Assembly (NCBI GenBank): GCA_023621995.1 | Contig: JAMOAB010000021.1 | Location: 1-51,674 of the forward strand | Length of the DNA stretch: 51,674 nucleotides | Direction: 5' to 3' | Source: Bacillota bacterium | GTDB lineage: Bacteria > Bacillota > Clostridia > Caldicoprobacterales > Xylanivirgaceae | Shown: piece by piece, positions 1 through 8,188 of the stretch | Layout: every line of letters starts with the position of its first letter | Position numbering within the stretch: position 1 is the stretch's first letter | The notes under the pieces: generated by a model | What the model saw: only the letters and a program-made list of their open reading frames with translations | What the model was told of the DNA's origin: nothing | Database searches by the model: none | Position numbers and translations under genes: made by a program

Positions 1-1
1 T

Positions 2-415
2 TATCTAAATAGTGCCCATAGCTGGGCTACATACGATGTATGGACTAAAGGTGGCATATTTAGCCATATAGCTAAATACGATCATGTCGACAATGCACAA
101 AAAGAATTCAATAAGCTAAACTATCAGCTAAGAGCTCTACAGAGGGAACTTTCTGATGTGAACATGGCCAGATCAGCAGAATTTCTAGGTATAGATGCTA
201 CAACAAGAGCAGTAGATTATTGGTTTGATAATATATTCACAGATTTAAATGTACGAAGTACGATTCGTGAAAATCAGGAGAAATTGAGAAGACTGGAGAG
301 AAATATAGACAATATAATTCTTAAGCTCGCAAAGTGTAAGGCACAGATCAATAGAGATATCAATAAGATTGAATACGAAAGAGGGAAATATAGGTGTTTA
401 CATTACCTTTATTGA
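2..415 (+). CDS. Coiled-coil protein of unknown function, 5' end outside window
   Basis: The frame is open from base 2, so the true start lies upstream of the window; the first in-frame ATG (158) is internal. The visible 137 residues contain a motif around SAHSWATYDVWTKGG followed by an alternation of charged and hydrophobic residues typical of a long coiled coil (LNYQLRALQRELSDV and later RENQEKLRRLERNIDNI). I recall similar clostridial and bacillar proteins of unknown function that share the AxSWGTWD...GGG...KH.h.DeAQ pattern, but I cannot assign a role. No signal peptide or membrane segment is visible in the part seen. The 3' end overlaps the next gene by 22 bases. Confidence is high that it is coding and low for any function. 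Confidence 0.7.
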   Translation, partial: YLNSAHSWATYDVWTKGGIFSHIAKYDHVDNAQKEFNKLNYQLRALQRELSDVNMARSAEFLGIDATTRAVDYWFDNIFTDLNVRSTIRENQEKLRRLERNIDNIILKLAKCKAQINRDINKIEYERGKYRCLHYLY

Positions 416-1188
416 AAGAAGGAGATACAGTCGGTATCATTGCCTGTTCTGATGGAATAGAGCATGGCGAAAGAGGGAAAGTTGAAGAGCTGATTTCCAC
501 GTTTAATGGTTGGGGATTAAAAGTAGATGAGGCTGCAACGGTATATAGGCGGGACAGTTTTTTTAGTGGCTCCCCTAAGGAGCGGGCAAGTGAGCTCAAC
601 AGGCTCTTTGCTGATGATAATGTCAAAGTAATATTTGACGTTTCAGGTGGAGATGCTGCCAATCATATGCTGCCCTATATAGATTTTGAGATGATAAAGG
701 CTAACCCCAAGCCATTTTTTGGGTTGAGTGACTTATCTGTAATATTAAATTCACTATATACTAAGAGCAACTTGAGTACATACCATTATTATATTATGAA
801 TTTAGTTCGGGAAGATAAAGATGAACAAAAGAAGAACTTTTATAATTCAATATTTGAAGGAAAGAAGGATCTATTTAACTTTGAATATCATTGGATCCAC
901 GGAGAGAAGCTCAAGGGGAAAGTTTTAGGTGGAAATTTGAGATGTTCTCTAAAGCTAGTTGGGACGGAATACTTTCCGGACTTTAGAGATAAGATCATTC
1001 TGCTTGAGAGTCTAAGTGGAAGAGCAAATAGAATAACTTCTCTTATAACCCAATGGTCACAGATTGGCTGCTTTGATCAGTGTGCAGGTATTATTCTAGG
1101 TACTTTTACAGAGCTTGAAGAACATGGGGAGTTTCCAATTGTGGAGGAGTATATACTGGAGCTAACTAAACTACAGAATATGATATAA
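394..1188 (+). CDS. Peptidase S66 (LD-carboxypeptidase/MccF-like) homologue, C-terminally truncated
   Basis: S66 serine carboxypeptidases cleave L,D bonds in murein tripeptide/tetrapeptide or microcin-type substrates with a Ser-Glu-His triad. Visible family features are the N-terminal LKEGDTVGIIACS strand, the GGDAANHMLPYID motif (about residues 85-97), the nucleophile elbow FFGLSDLS with Ser112, and a Glu-containing strand IILLES near residue 207. The protein stops at 264 residues, whereas family members are usually about 300-340 and carry the third triad residue in a C-terminal GH motif. That segment is absent, so this copy is probably inactive or has been cut short. The start is a GTG with AGAGGGA eight bases upstream, overlapping the previous gene. 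Confidence 0.75.
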   Translation: MFTLPLLKEGDTVGIIACSDGIEHGERGKVEELISTFNGWGLKVDEAATVYRRDSFFSGSPKERASELNRLFADDNVKVIFDVSGGDAANHMLPYIDFEMIKANPKPFFGLSDLSVILNSLYTKSNLSTYHYYIMNLVREDKDEQKKNFYNSIFEGKKDLFNFEYHWIHGEKLKGKVLGGNLRCSLKLVGTEYFPDFRDKIILLESLSGRANRITSLITQWSQIGCFDQCAGIILGTFTELEEHGEFPIVEEYILELTKLQNMI

Positions 1189-1254
1189 TATAAGTGATAA
1201 ATTGAGAATGGCACGAAAAATCATAACAAAAGTTTTTTAGGGAGGGGGCTCAAT

Positions 1255-2410
1255 ATGATAAAATCCGTAAGGGTTTCAGTAAAAAAGGAATATGGTATTG
1301 GGCGCTAAAAAAATCTCAAAAAATAAAGATGAGATTATTTATAAATTTCCTAAAATAGATAAATGGATTGCCGGACAGGAAAATCCTACATTTAGACAAT
1401 TAGAACAAGTAGCAAACTATTTAAAAGTGCCTTTTGGATACATGTTTTTAGAAAATCCTCCTAAATATGATGTGATGGAAGTTGAATTTCGCTCTATAAA
1501 TAACAAATTGCCTGAAATGAGCAAGAATTTAAAAGATACTATTATAGAAATGGACATCAGAAGGAAATGGGTGAGTGATTATAGAAAGGGCCTAGGATGA
1601 GGAAAAACTAGATATTATCGTCCAATTCAATGAATGTAAAAGTGGGAATATATTAAATGATGCTCTTCTTGCAAAGGAGCTACTTAACTTAGATGAATAT
1701 TGGTATGACTCTGTAAAAAGCTATGATGAAGCATATAACCTCATCAGAAACAAGCTCGAAGAAGCAGGGATTCTAGTGATGAGAAACGGTGTTGTCGGGA
1801 TTTACAATAGAAGAAAACTTGATATTAATGAGTTTAGGGCTTTTATGTTGTATGATGATGTTTCCCCTCTAGTATTTATAAATAATAATGATACTAAGGC
1901 AGGAAAAATTTTTCCTTTGGTACATGAATATATACATGTGCTATTTGAGCAGGAGGATCTATTTTTAAACCTAGATATAGATTACATGGAAGAATGTAAA
2001 AGACATATAAATAACATAACAGCAGAAAGTTTAATGCCTCAAGATCATATCTACAAGGTTTGGGACAAAAATAGTAATACATTGGATCAGATAGATGAAT
2101 TAAGTTATATGTTCAAGGTCAGTAGGTTAGCTTTAGCTGTAAAATTAAAAGATATGTCCTTGATAGATGATAAAATAGTAGAGCAAATAAGACATGAATC
2201 TATAGAAAACTTCGAAGATAGGAAGACGGGCTCCGATGGAGGAGATTTCTATAGAATATATGATTCTCGAATAAGTCCGATGTTTAAGAAACTGTAATTA
2301 GAGGAGTAGAAACGGGAGAAATTAGCTATACTTACGCCTTTAAATTGCTAGGTGGGATAAAGGGAAAAACTTATGATAAGCTAAAAAAGGAACTGATTGA
2401 TCATGGATAG
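1255..2410 (+). pseudogene. Broken XRE/ImmA-IrrE family regulator-metallopeptidase (COG2856)
   Basis: Pieces of one gene run through three reading frames. The start MIKSVRVSVK (ATG 1255, preceded by GGGAGGGGG) is followed in another frame by WYWALKKSQK, then by NKDEIIYKFPKIDKWIAGQE in a third frame as far as 1600. After a further shift near 1593 comes the peptidase half, with the zinc motif VHEYIHVLF (HExxH) near 1921-1947. A stop at 2297 interrupts the tail, but family-like sequence (GEISYTYAFKLLGG) continues to the stop at 2408-2410. Intact members combine a helix-turn-helix with a Zn-peptidase and often act as the regulator or antitoxin beside a DUF4411 toxin-like gene, exactly the neighbour seen here. 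At least three lesions make it non-functional. Confidence 0.85.
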
Positions 2411-2701
2411 CAAATATGCGTTAGATGCTAACATATTGATTAGCTCTAGCAGAACTTCATATCCCTTTGAGATAGCACCTAGTTTTTGAATCAGCTTAAA
2501 GAAAAAGGTAGCAATAAAATTGTCCTTGTAGATAAAATAAGAGATGAAATATCTCAATGGCTTGTAACATCTGAAAATTCTTTTATATTGAAAGATTCAG
2601 GTGATGAAAACATCTTTCCAAACTACTCTAAAATAATGACTTTTATTCAATCAAGAGAACAATATACAGAAGTTGCAAATGTTGCAGATTCTTGGTTATG
2701 A
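2404..2701 (+). pseudogene. Broken DUF4411 (PIN-like toxin candidate)
   Basis: ATG 2404 overlaps the end of the ImmA/IrrE remnant and gives MDSKYALDANILISSS followed by YPFEIAPSF, the typical DUF4411 opening with the first PIN acidic residue in LDAN. One missing base at about 2487 turns the expected Trp codon into TGA. The rest (NQLKEKGSNKIVLVDKIRDE and onward to VADSWL) is in the next frame. The C-terminal third expected after ADSWL is gone, because the sequence runs straight into a BrxL fragment at about 2693. DUF4411 proteins are usually about 160 residues and pair with ImmA/IrrE regulators. The frameshift, an apparent internal loss (EQYTEVA directly followed by NVADSWL) and the truncation all point to a dead gene. 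Confidence 0.78.
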
Positions 2702-3262
2702 AAGAAACTTTTGCGGAGGAGTATGTTCCAGTGCCGGAGCAAGCGGGAGGTAGCTTAATTCCAGAGGGAATGGGGAAACCAGGTCATGTATATACTGTGT
2801 CCCATGGTAAATCTGGAATGATTGGTGTATTTAAATTAGAAACTCAAATGATTGCAGGGAATGGCAAATTTGAACGGACAGGACTTGGTTCAAACTCGGC
2901 AGCTAAAGAATCTGTAGATACAGCCTACAGATATCTAAAGGCAAATAGCAAATCTATAAGTGGTAATATCAGCACCACTACAAAGGATTACCTAGTCAAT
3001 GTTCAAGACCTAAATGGCGTTGGTATGACTACAAGATTGACCTTGCCAACTGTGATTGCAATATGTTCTGTTGCGCTGGGGAAACCAGCCATTAGTAGTA
3101 TGGCTGTATTGGGGGATATCAGCATAGGTGGAACACTGATTAAGGTGGAGGAGTTAGCCAATACCTTGCAGGGACAGTGCCACCGGAATTAGTAGGAGCT
3201 TTTAATCTTATTTTTTATAGCTCTGCAGAGGATGCGGTGTTTAAGGCATTGGGGGTTGAGTA
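2692..3262 (+). pseudogene. brxL: C-terminal remnant of BREX Lon-like protease BrxL
   Basis: The fragment reproduces the conserved C-terminal Lon-like domain of BrxL: EYVPVPEQAGGSLIPEG, LETQMIAGNGKFERTGLGSN followed by SAAKE, LTLPTVIAICSVALGKPAIS and AVLGDISIGGTLIKVEELAN. The first residues (GYERNF) are in a different frame from the rest. After the coding run ends at 3192, the true family ending GTVPPELVGAFNLIFYSS followed by AEDAVFKALGVE is found in a shifted frame up to the TAA at 3260-3262. About two dozen family residues (the DAGAK..LLP segment) are missing at this shift. The whole N-terminal AAA region is absent. BrxL belongs to BREX phage-defence loci, and no other brx genes are visible here. 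Confidence 0.88.
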
Positions 3263-3473
3263 ATTTAAAAGTGAAACAAATTGATTGCCCGAATAGATCC
3301 TGTATATATAAAATATTTAAAGGGACTGATGCTATTTTAAACACACTTAATTAAGTGGACAAAGATAATAAAGAAAACATCAGAAATATACATATATTAT
3401 TTAGCTATATAAACTCCAGAAGAGCAGATACAATTGTAGAAAAAAAACATGGAAAGATGCATATCAGGGTATT

Positions 3474-3893
3474 GTGCCACAGAGCTTCCTAGATTCCCTA
3501 ACTATCGATAAATTTGTACAGAGATATAAAGAGACTATACCTACAAATATTGAACCTATGTTTGTGTTAGAAGATAAGAGTGGGAAAATAGTAGGTATGG
3601 TTTTAGGTGGTGCAGATCGTTCTGGAAAATATGATTGTGAACTTATGGCTATTTATATATTACCTGAACATCAGAAGAAGGGCTATGGTAGAGAGCTATT
3701 CTTAGAACTCGTAAAAGAGCATAAGAAGAATAACTATAGGTCTATGATAATTTGGACTTTTGAGGACAATAGGGACAGAAATTTTTATGAGAAATTAGGT
3801 GGAGTAGCGAGAGAAGAGCAGAACCTAGTACTTGCAGATAAAGAGCTAACTGTTGTAGGATATGTTTGGGATGATATTGGGACAATTATTTAA
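3474..3893 (+). CDS. GNAT family N-acetyltransferase, probably N-terminally truncated
   Basis: GNAT enzymes transfer acetyl from acetyl-CoA to amines. The core is clear: ELMAIYILPEHQKKGYGREL contains the acetyl-CoA-binding Q/RxxGxG/A signature (QKKGYG, about residues 63-68), followed by LFLELVKEH and the C-terminal NFYEKLGGV strand-helix. The called start is GTG 3474, but family-like sequence TWKDAYQGI lies directly upstream in the same frame (3447-3473) without a start codon. A possible more N-terminal piece (RRAD, about 3420-3431) is in another frame. The gene has therefore probably lost its original beginning by a frameshift in the A-run at 3440-3447. The substrate is unknown. Confidence 0.7.
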   Translation: MPQSFLDSLTIDKFVQRYKETIPTNIEPMFVLEDKSGKIVGMVLGGADRSGKYDCELMAIYILPEHQKKGYGRELFLELVKEHKKNNYRSMIIWTFEDNRDRNFYEKLGGVAREEQNLVLADKELTVVGYVWDDIGTII

Positions 3894-3907
3894 GAGGAGT
3901 CAAAAAA

Positions 3908-4594
3908 TTGAAAGAGACAAATTATAAGACATCAATACTAAAGCTAATACTTATAACAATATCCATACTATATATATCTTTCCTATATATAGACATTACC
4001 GGTGTTAAGCTTTTTATATCGTCAGATAAAATTAAGTATATATGTATAATACTCTGTTTTTTCATATCCCTCCTTATAGGGGAAGATTGTATCAACACAA
4101 GGGATAGACATCTGCTCCAATTAGGACTGTTTCTCACAGTAATTGCAGATCTATTCCTTTTAATCTATCCCCATTACACCCTAGGGGTAGCTATATTTTG
4201 CATAGCTCAGACATTTCATTCTATTCGATATGATAATGAGAATGCCTATCAAATAATTAAGGAATACATATCAATGCTACTTATTATAATTGCCATATAT
4301 TCAATAGTTAACTTCTTTATAATAGATATTGAGTTCTTATTTACAATATCATTTTTTTATGCTATTTTCTTGGTAGTAAATGTAACTAAAGCCATTCGAG
4401 CTTGTAAATATGATCTGTTCCCATCTCCAAACAAATATATGATTGCATGGGGAATGGTACTCTTTCTCCTATGTGATATAAATGTAGCCCTATTTAATAC
4501 TATTGTGAATAATAGTATTCCATTTATACTTATATGGTTTTTCTATCTTCCTTCCCAAGTGCTTTTAGCCCTGAGTGGATGGAAAAGGAGATGA
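3908..4594 (+). CDS. YhhN-like polytopic membrane protein (possible lysoplasmalogenase family)
   Basis: A 228-residue protein made almost entirely of hydrophobic segments (about seven or eight membrane helices) with short charged loops. The pattern TVIADLFLLIYPHYTLGVAI and, later, WGMVLFLLCDINVALFN places an acidic residue inside a helix twice. This resembles the two conserved Asp positions of the YhhN/TMEM86 family, whose characterised animal members hydrolyse lysoplasmalogens; the bacterial role is largely inferred. The start is TTG 3908 with AAGAGGAG nine bases upstream. It sits between two GNAT genes with 14- and 5-base gaps, so the three may be co-transcribed. The family assignment is tentative. 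Confidence 0.55.
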   Translation: MKETNYKTSILKLILITISILYISFLYIDITGVKLFISSDKIKYICIILCFFISLLIGEDCINTRDRHLLQLGLFLTVIADLFLLIYPHYTLGVAIFCIAQTFHSIRYDNENAYQIIKEYISMLLIIIAIYSIVNFFIIDIEFLFTISFFYAIFLVVNVTKAIRACKYDLFPSPNKYMIAWGMVLFLLCDINVALFNTIVNNSIPFILIWFFYLPSQVLLALSGWKRR

Positions 4595-4599
4595 TTTAA

Positions 4600-5202
4600 T
4601 TGTCAATGGATAAGACATTGCCCTATTATGGGGTAATTATGATAAAAGACGATCTAACTGACTATCCCATATATACTCTGCCTAAAGGATATTCATTTTG
4701 TACATACGAGCCAGGGGATGAAGGGGCCTGGGCAGATATTGAGGTATCTGTTGGAGAGTTTGAATGTAGGCAAGATGCACTGGACTATTTTAAAAGGGAA
4801 TTTGCTCCCTATCCCAAAGAGCTAATGAGAAGATGCGTATTTGTAAGGGATAGTAAAGGTGAATTTGTGGCCACTACTACTGGTTGGTATGGCAATCTTT
4901 TATCGGAAGAAACTATGCCGCGAATACACTGGGTTGCTGTCAAACCTGAACACCAGGGTAGGGGGCTCGCCAAAGCTCTCATGACAAAGGCGTTTGACAT
5001 ACTAAATGAGATCTATGATGGTGGGAGAGTCTATTTGACAACCCAGACTTGGAGCTATAAGGCCATAAATATGTACTTAGAGTTTGGGTTTGAACCATAT
5101 TTAGGAGCCAAGCCAGACAATTGGAAAGAGGTAAACGGAGATTTTGAGACTAATAATAAAAAGGCGTGGGAGATTATTTTTGATAGGCTTGAGAAGCTGT
5201 AA
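4600..5202 (+). CDS. GNAT family N-acetyltransferase
   Basis: A 200-residue protein of normal GNAT length. The signature WVAVKPEHQGRGLAKALMTK (about residues 109-128) contains the QGRGLA acetyl-CoA pyrophosphate loop. It is followed by YLTTQTWSYKAINMYLEFGF, the usual beta-5/alpha-4 region with Tyr and Asn where the general acid often sits. The N-terminal YSFCTYEPGDEGAWADIE matches the entry region of this subgroup. The start is TTG 4600 behind AAAGGAGATGA, five bases after the preceding gene. The acceptor is unknown. It is intact, unlike several neighbours. Confidence 0.85.
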   Translation: MSMDKTLPYYGVIMIKDDLTDYPIYTLPKGYSFCTYEPGDEGAWADIEVSVGEFECRQDALDYFKREFAPYPKELMRRCVFVRDSKGEFVATTTGWYGNLLSEETMPRIHWVAVKPEHQGRGLAKALMTKAFDILNEIYDGGRVYLTTQTWSYKAINMYLEFGFEPYLGAKPDNWKEVNGDFETNNKKAWEIIFDRLEKL

Positions 5203-5218
5203 AAGGGAGAGGAGGAAT

Positions 5219-5839
5219 ATGCCCATTAAAAGACTGATTATTTTAGTACTGTGCACTATGATGCTATTGTCTATTTCAGCTTGCAAAGGTGGAAACTTGG
5301 ATTATGTAGAGGGGACAATGTGGCCAGTAGAGCTGACTAAAGAAGAAAGGGCAATAATAGATCTAATCAGTGTCGATCAAGATTTTAATATTGTCAAATA
5401 TAAGGTTAGTGATAAAATAGACGATCTCCAAATTTGGTTAGAGGGGCACGAGATGGGCAGGAAGCCAGAAGATACGCTAATGTTTGCTTCTAGGTAATTA
5501 GATGGCAATAAGGGTAGAATAGCCATAATAGTGGATAAGGAGGGAAACTACAATTGGAAGATTGTCTTTCAGGACGAAAATGGAAAGTCAAGCTATAGCT
5601 TTAATACAGAGTCTCAATATGGAATCAGCAGCGAATATTCTCAAGGAAGTACCAAGCTGGCGGAAAAGATTGATGTTGAAAATGGCAAAGAGATTGTACT
5701 ATCTGCCACTATCTTAGGAAAGGGCGATGGGATGGTAATTTATAATCCTCAACAATATTTGGAAGATCCTACGCGACTAGAGAAATATGATTTTGTCTAT
5801 CTACTCAAATGTAAGTTTTCGGATAAGACTGCCCACTGA
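5219..5839 (+). pseudogene. Lipoprotein gene split by an in-frame stop codon
   Basis: ATG 5219 follows a strong GGAGAGGAGG site. The product starts with a lysine/arginine tip, a hydrophobic stretch and the lipobox LSISAC, with Cys22 as the lipidation site, so the intact protein would be anchored on the outer face of the membrane. The frame meets TAA at 5495-5497 after FASR. It then continues in the same frame without interruption (LDGNKGRIAIIVDKEGNYNW) to 5839, ending in a domain rich in beta-strand-like residues. No ribosome binding site or good start is seen just after the stop, so I read this as one gene of about 206 codons with a nonsense mutation rather than two genes. I do not recognise the family. 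Confidence 0.65.
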
Positions 5840-5967
5840 AAATAGGATAGCCACTAAGCCTAGTTTTAGATAAAGGGTAAATAATCAGAATATAGAGTAT
5901 GAAACCTCCGTTATTGGTTAAAGCTAAGGGAAACAGTATGCTTTAGCTAAGAAGGAGGTAGATATTT

Positions 5968-6282
5968 TTGAATATGATGAACAGTGGAAATGGGTTCTTT
6001 TTCTTGCCTCTGGCTATGCTAAGAAATCTTGAAGGAGAAGAAGGGGGCAAGATTGGCCATGATAGAGAAAATGTATATGTAAATGGGGATTATGTAGGAG
6101 ATAGAATATCGCTTACCCAAAATGATGATGGGCTTAAAGCCATAGAAGACTATCTTAAAAGTAGAAATTTTCAAGGCTACAGAGTTACTCAAGAAGGCGA
6201 TAGGATATATATTGATGTGGAAGATGAGAAGGAGGGTGAAGCTATTAAAAATCACCTTGGAATATATACCAAGATTAGATAG
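5968..6282 (+). CDS. Small hypothetical protein
   Basis: A 104-residue protein of unknown function. The TTG start at 5968 is chosen because AGGAGG lies nine bases upstream; the ATG at 5974 is the alternative. The N-terminal third is Met/Gly/Phe-rich (NSGNGFFFLPLAMLRN). The rest looks like a small alpha/beta fold with two similar charged strands (ENVYVNGDYVGDRISL and GDRIYIDVEDEKEGEAI). No signal peptide, cysteine motif or DNA-binding motif is evident. A clear terminator follows 39 bases downstream, so this ends a transcription unit. Confidence 0.6.
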   Translation: MNMMNSGNGFFFLPLAMLRNLEGEEGGKIGHDRENVYVNGDYVGDRISLTQNDDGLKAIEDYLKSRNFQGYRVTQEGDRIYIDVEDEKEGEAIKNHLGIYTKIR

Positions 6283-6321
6283 AAGATAATAGCTGAACAA
6301 ATAAAGGGCTGCAGACACGAG

Positions 6322-6368
6322 TAGAGGGATATAAACTGCATTTGCTTGATATCCCTCTATTTTATTTA
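6322..6368 (+). terminator. Rho-independent terminator
   Basis: An 11-bp perfect stem TAGAGGGATAT / ATATCCCTCTA (6322-6332 with 6349-6359) is followed by TTTTATTTAT. It ends the unit containing the small hypothetical gene and isolates the MFS gene. Confidence 0.85.
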
Positions 6369-6468
6369 TAATTGTTGAGTTCAATACTATATTATAGAAA
6401 ATATGAATAATTTGATTGAATCTATTCCATCTTTATGCTATCATTTCTTTGTATTTGTATATCATAAT

Positions 6469-7662
6469 ATGTGGGGTGGAGTTACAATAAATACTAAATA
6501 TACTAAATTTAAAATCTTCATGTTTACATATTGGGCAATGATGCTAGGTATAGCTGGTATGTATACTATGTATATTGCCGAAGTGGGTTTTACTAAAAAG
6601 CAAATTAGTATTGCAGTGACCATATTTACAATCTCTACATTTATCGGACAGAATTTCTTTGGTTATCTTGCCGATCGATTTAAATGTATAAAAAAGCTTT
6701 TAATCCTTGCAAATATTGTAGGAATAATAGTGTCAATAGCCCTTAATTTTTCAGACGAGACTTGGTTTATAGGTATACTTATATTCCTCTGGGGTTTCTT
6801 CCTATATGGAACTGTGCCTCTTTCAGATGCGTGGTATATGGGTGTGTTGGAAGCCAATGGTGACGGTAATAAATTTGGTGTAATCCGTGGCATGGGTTCT
6901 ATAGGATATGGACTATCGGGAGTATTAATGGGTCTATTACTTAAACACTATGGATGGGGAATATATAGTTGGTATATTACGGTAAGTACATTTATAACCC
7001 TAGGTATTATACTTTCAATAGATGAAGATGATGGTGGCACTATTATTCAAAGGGAAGATATCTCCATGAGGGAGGCTTTTGAACAGATAATAAAGACTAA
7101 ACCACTTAGATCTATTGTGATCATAGTGTTTATATATAATTTTGTGCTAAAAGGTATATATAGTTATCTGGGAGTCTTAGTTATGGACTTTGGAGGAGGT
7201 CCCCTAAGCCTAGGCCTTACCTATTTTTTTGATGCAACGCCGGAGCTTATTACGTTTGCCCTTACTTCAAAGTTATTAGATAGGTATGAAAATAGGGACC
7301 TAATTTTTGTGGCTTTTATTCTACAGATTATAAGATTATCCCTTATTCTAGTATTTAATAGTCCCGTGGCTATCATACTGCTTGGAACTTTGTCAGGGTT
7401 TGCATTCGGATTATTGGCCACAGCCTATAAGACCTTCATATATGAGGTGGCACCTGACAAATATAAGGTCAGCTGTCTAAGTCTTAGCGAATCTATTATT
7501 GGTCTGTCTGGAGTCATAAGTGCCCCAGTTTTTGGGTTTTTATTTGTAAAGTTTGATGGACATATGGCCATTGGTATTGGACTACTTATCTATGTATTAA
7601 TAGCCTTGAGCTTGGGAATAAGGCTGTATGGGAATAAAAAATGGAATAAAAAATCTGCTTAA
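6469..7662 (+). CDS. MFS transporter (12-helix, nucleoside/sugar symporter-like)
   Basis: A major facilitator superfamily permease of about 400 residues with twelve hydrophobic segments. The MFS loop signature between helices 2 and 3 is present as GYLADRFKCIKK, and the second half has LLDRYENRDLI. The substrate cannot be inferred. The start is uncertain. The frame is open from ATG 6403 and has ATG 6469, but the only good ribosome binding site (GGGGTGGAG, 6474-6482) lies just before an ATA codon at 6487, where the family's usual start MNxKYTKFKIF would fall. The natural start may have mutated from ATG to ATA, or ATA may be used. Terminators lie on both sides, so it is monocistronic. Confidence 0.82.
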   Translation: MWGGVTINTKYTKFKIFMFTYWAMMLGIAGMYTMYIAEVGFTKKQISIAVTIFTISTFIGQNFFGYLADRFKCIKKLLILANIVGIIVSIALNFSDETWFIGILIFLWGFFLYGTVPLSDAWYMGVLEANGDGNKFGVIRGMGSIGYGLSGVLMGLLLKHYGWGIYSWYITVSTFITLGIILSIDEDDGGTIIQREDISMREAFEQIIKTKPLRSIVIIVFIYNFVLKGIYSYLGVLVMDFGGGPLSLGLTYFFDATPELITFALTSKLLDRYENRDLIFVAFILQIIRLSLILVFNSPVAIILLGTLSGFAFGLLATAYKTFIYEVAPDKYKVSCLSLSESIIGLSGVISAPVFGFLFVKFDGHMAIGIGLLIYVLIALSLGIRLYGNKKWNKKSA

Positions 7663-7671
7663 TTGCACATT

Positions 7672-7706
7672 AAAAAAGGTATTTCCCGAAAGGGAAATAC
7701 CTTTTT
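7672..7706. terminator. Bidirectional terminator between MFS gene and csp
   Basis: A 15-bp perfect inverted repeat (AAAAAGGTATTTCCC / GGGAAATACCTTTTT, 7673-7687 and 7692-7706) with a GAAA loop. The A-run and T-run at its ends let it serve the converging MFS gene and cold-shock gene. Confidence 0.92.
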
Positions 7707-7715
7707 AGTCGTCAG

Positions 7716-7916
7716 TTACACATTACGTACAACATTGTCAGCTTGTGGTCCACGGTCGCCTTCTACTATGTCAAAGGTTACCTCTTCACCTTCATTTAAG
7801 GTCTTGAAGCCTTCACCTTGAATTGCAGAGTAATGTACGAAAACATCTCCACCTTCTTCTGACTCAATGAAACCATAGCCTTTTTCTGGACTAAACCATT
7901 TAACTTTTCCTTGCAT
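7716..7916 (-). CDS. csp: Cold-shock protein (CspA/CspB family)
   Basis: A 66-residue single cold-shock domain that binds single-stranded nucleic acid and acts as an RNA chaperone. Both RNA-binding motifs are intact: RNP1 KGYGFIE and RNP2 VFVHYSAI, after the opening [11 protein letters not shown], with the usual ending [11 protein letters not shown]. The ATG at 7916 is chosen because GGAGGT lies just upstream on the minus strand; an upstream in-frame start at 7964 has no such site. A consensus promoter about 115 bases upstream of this ATG gives the long 5' leader typical of cold-regulated csp genes. It ends in the shared bidirectional terminator. Confidence 0.97.
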   Translation of the reverse strand: MQGKVKWFSPEKGYGFIESEEGGDVFVHYSAIQGEGFKTLNEGEEVTFDIVEGDRGPQADNVVRNV

Positions 7917-8038
7917 TCTGGAACCTCCATTTAAAAATTGATTGATCAAAAAGTTTAAACCCAAATACTCTTGACCAATCCTATGGATTAGACGTCAAAA
8001 ATAAATTTGTGTTTGAAACTCTTTAATATGTACTCATT

Positions 8039-8067
8039 ATAATAACATAGTTTCTATAGAATGTAAA
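8039..8067 (-). promoter_or_regulatory. Sigma-A-type promoter of csp
   Basis: On the minus strand TTTACA (8067-8062) is separated by 17 bases from TATTAT (8044-8039). Predicted initiation near 8032 leaves a leader of about 115 nt before the csp ATG, a length that fits a thermosensing cold-shock 5' UTR. Confidence 0.7.
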
Positions 8068-8087
8068 GTTTTGTGAAAAATAAGTCA

Positions 8088-8113
8088 TGCAGCAATGGGT
8101 ACCCATTGCTGCA
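8088..8113. repeat. 26-bp perfect palindrome
   Basis: The half site TGCAGCAATGGGT is followed immediately by its exact reverse complement ACCCATTGCTGCA, without a loop. It lies 21 bases upstream of the csp -35 box and has no T-run, so it does not look like a terminator. It could be an operator for a dimeric regulator, or a scar of a mobile element. Confidence 0.75.
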
Positions 8114-8188
8114 ATGTATAAAAAATTGGAGGGGTGTGTATGAGCACTCCTGCCATGCCATAGGGAGAAAGTGGATTTTAAAGCATAA

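Noticed and set aside
1776-2297. Treating the ImmA/IrrE peptidase half as an independent small metallopeptidase gene
   Set aside because: Family sequence continues upstream in the same frame to about 1596 and downstream past the stop, and there is no ribosome binding site at 1776; it is a piece of a broken gene.
8134-8163. Seven-codon ORF after GGAGGGG in the csp-SNF2 gap
   Set aside because: Too short and with nothing downstream to suggest a leader peptide role.
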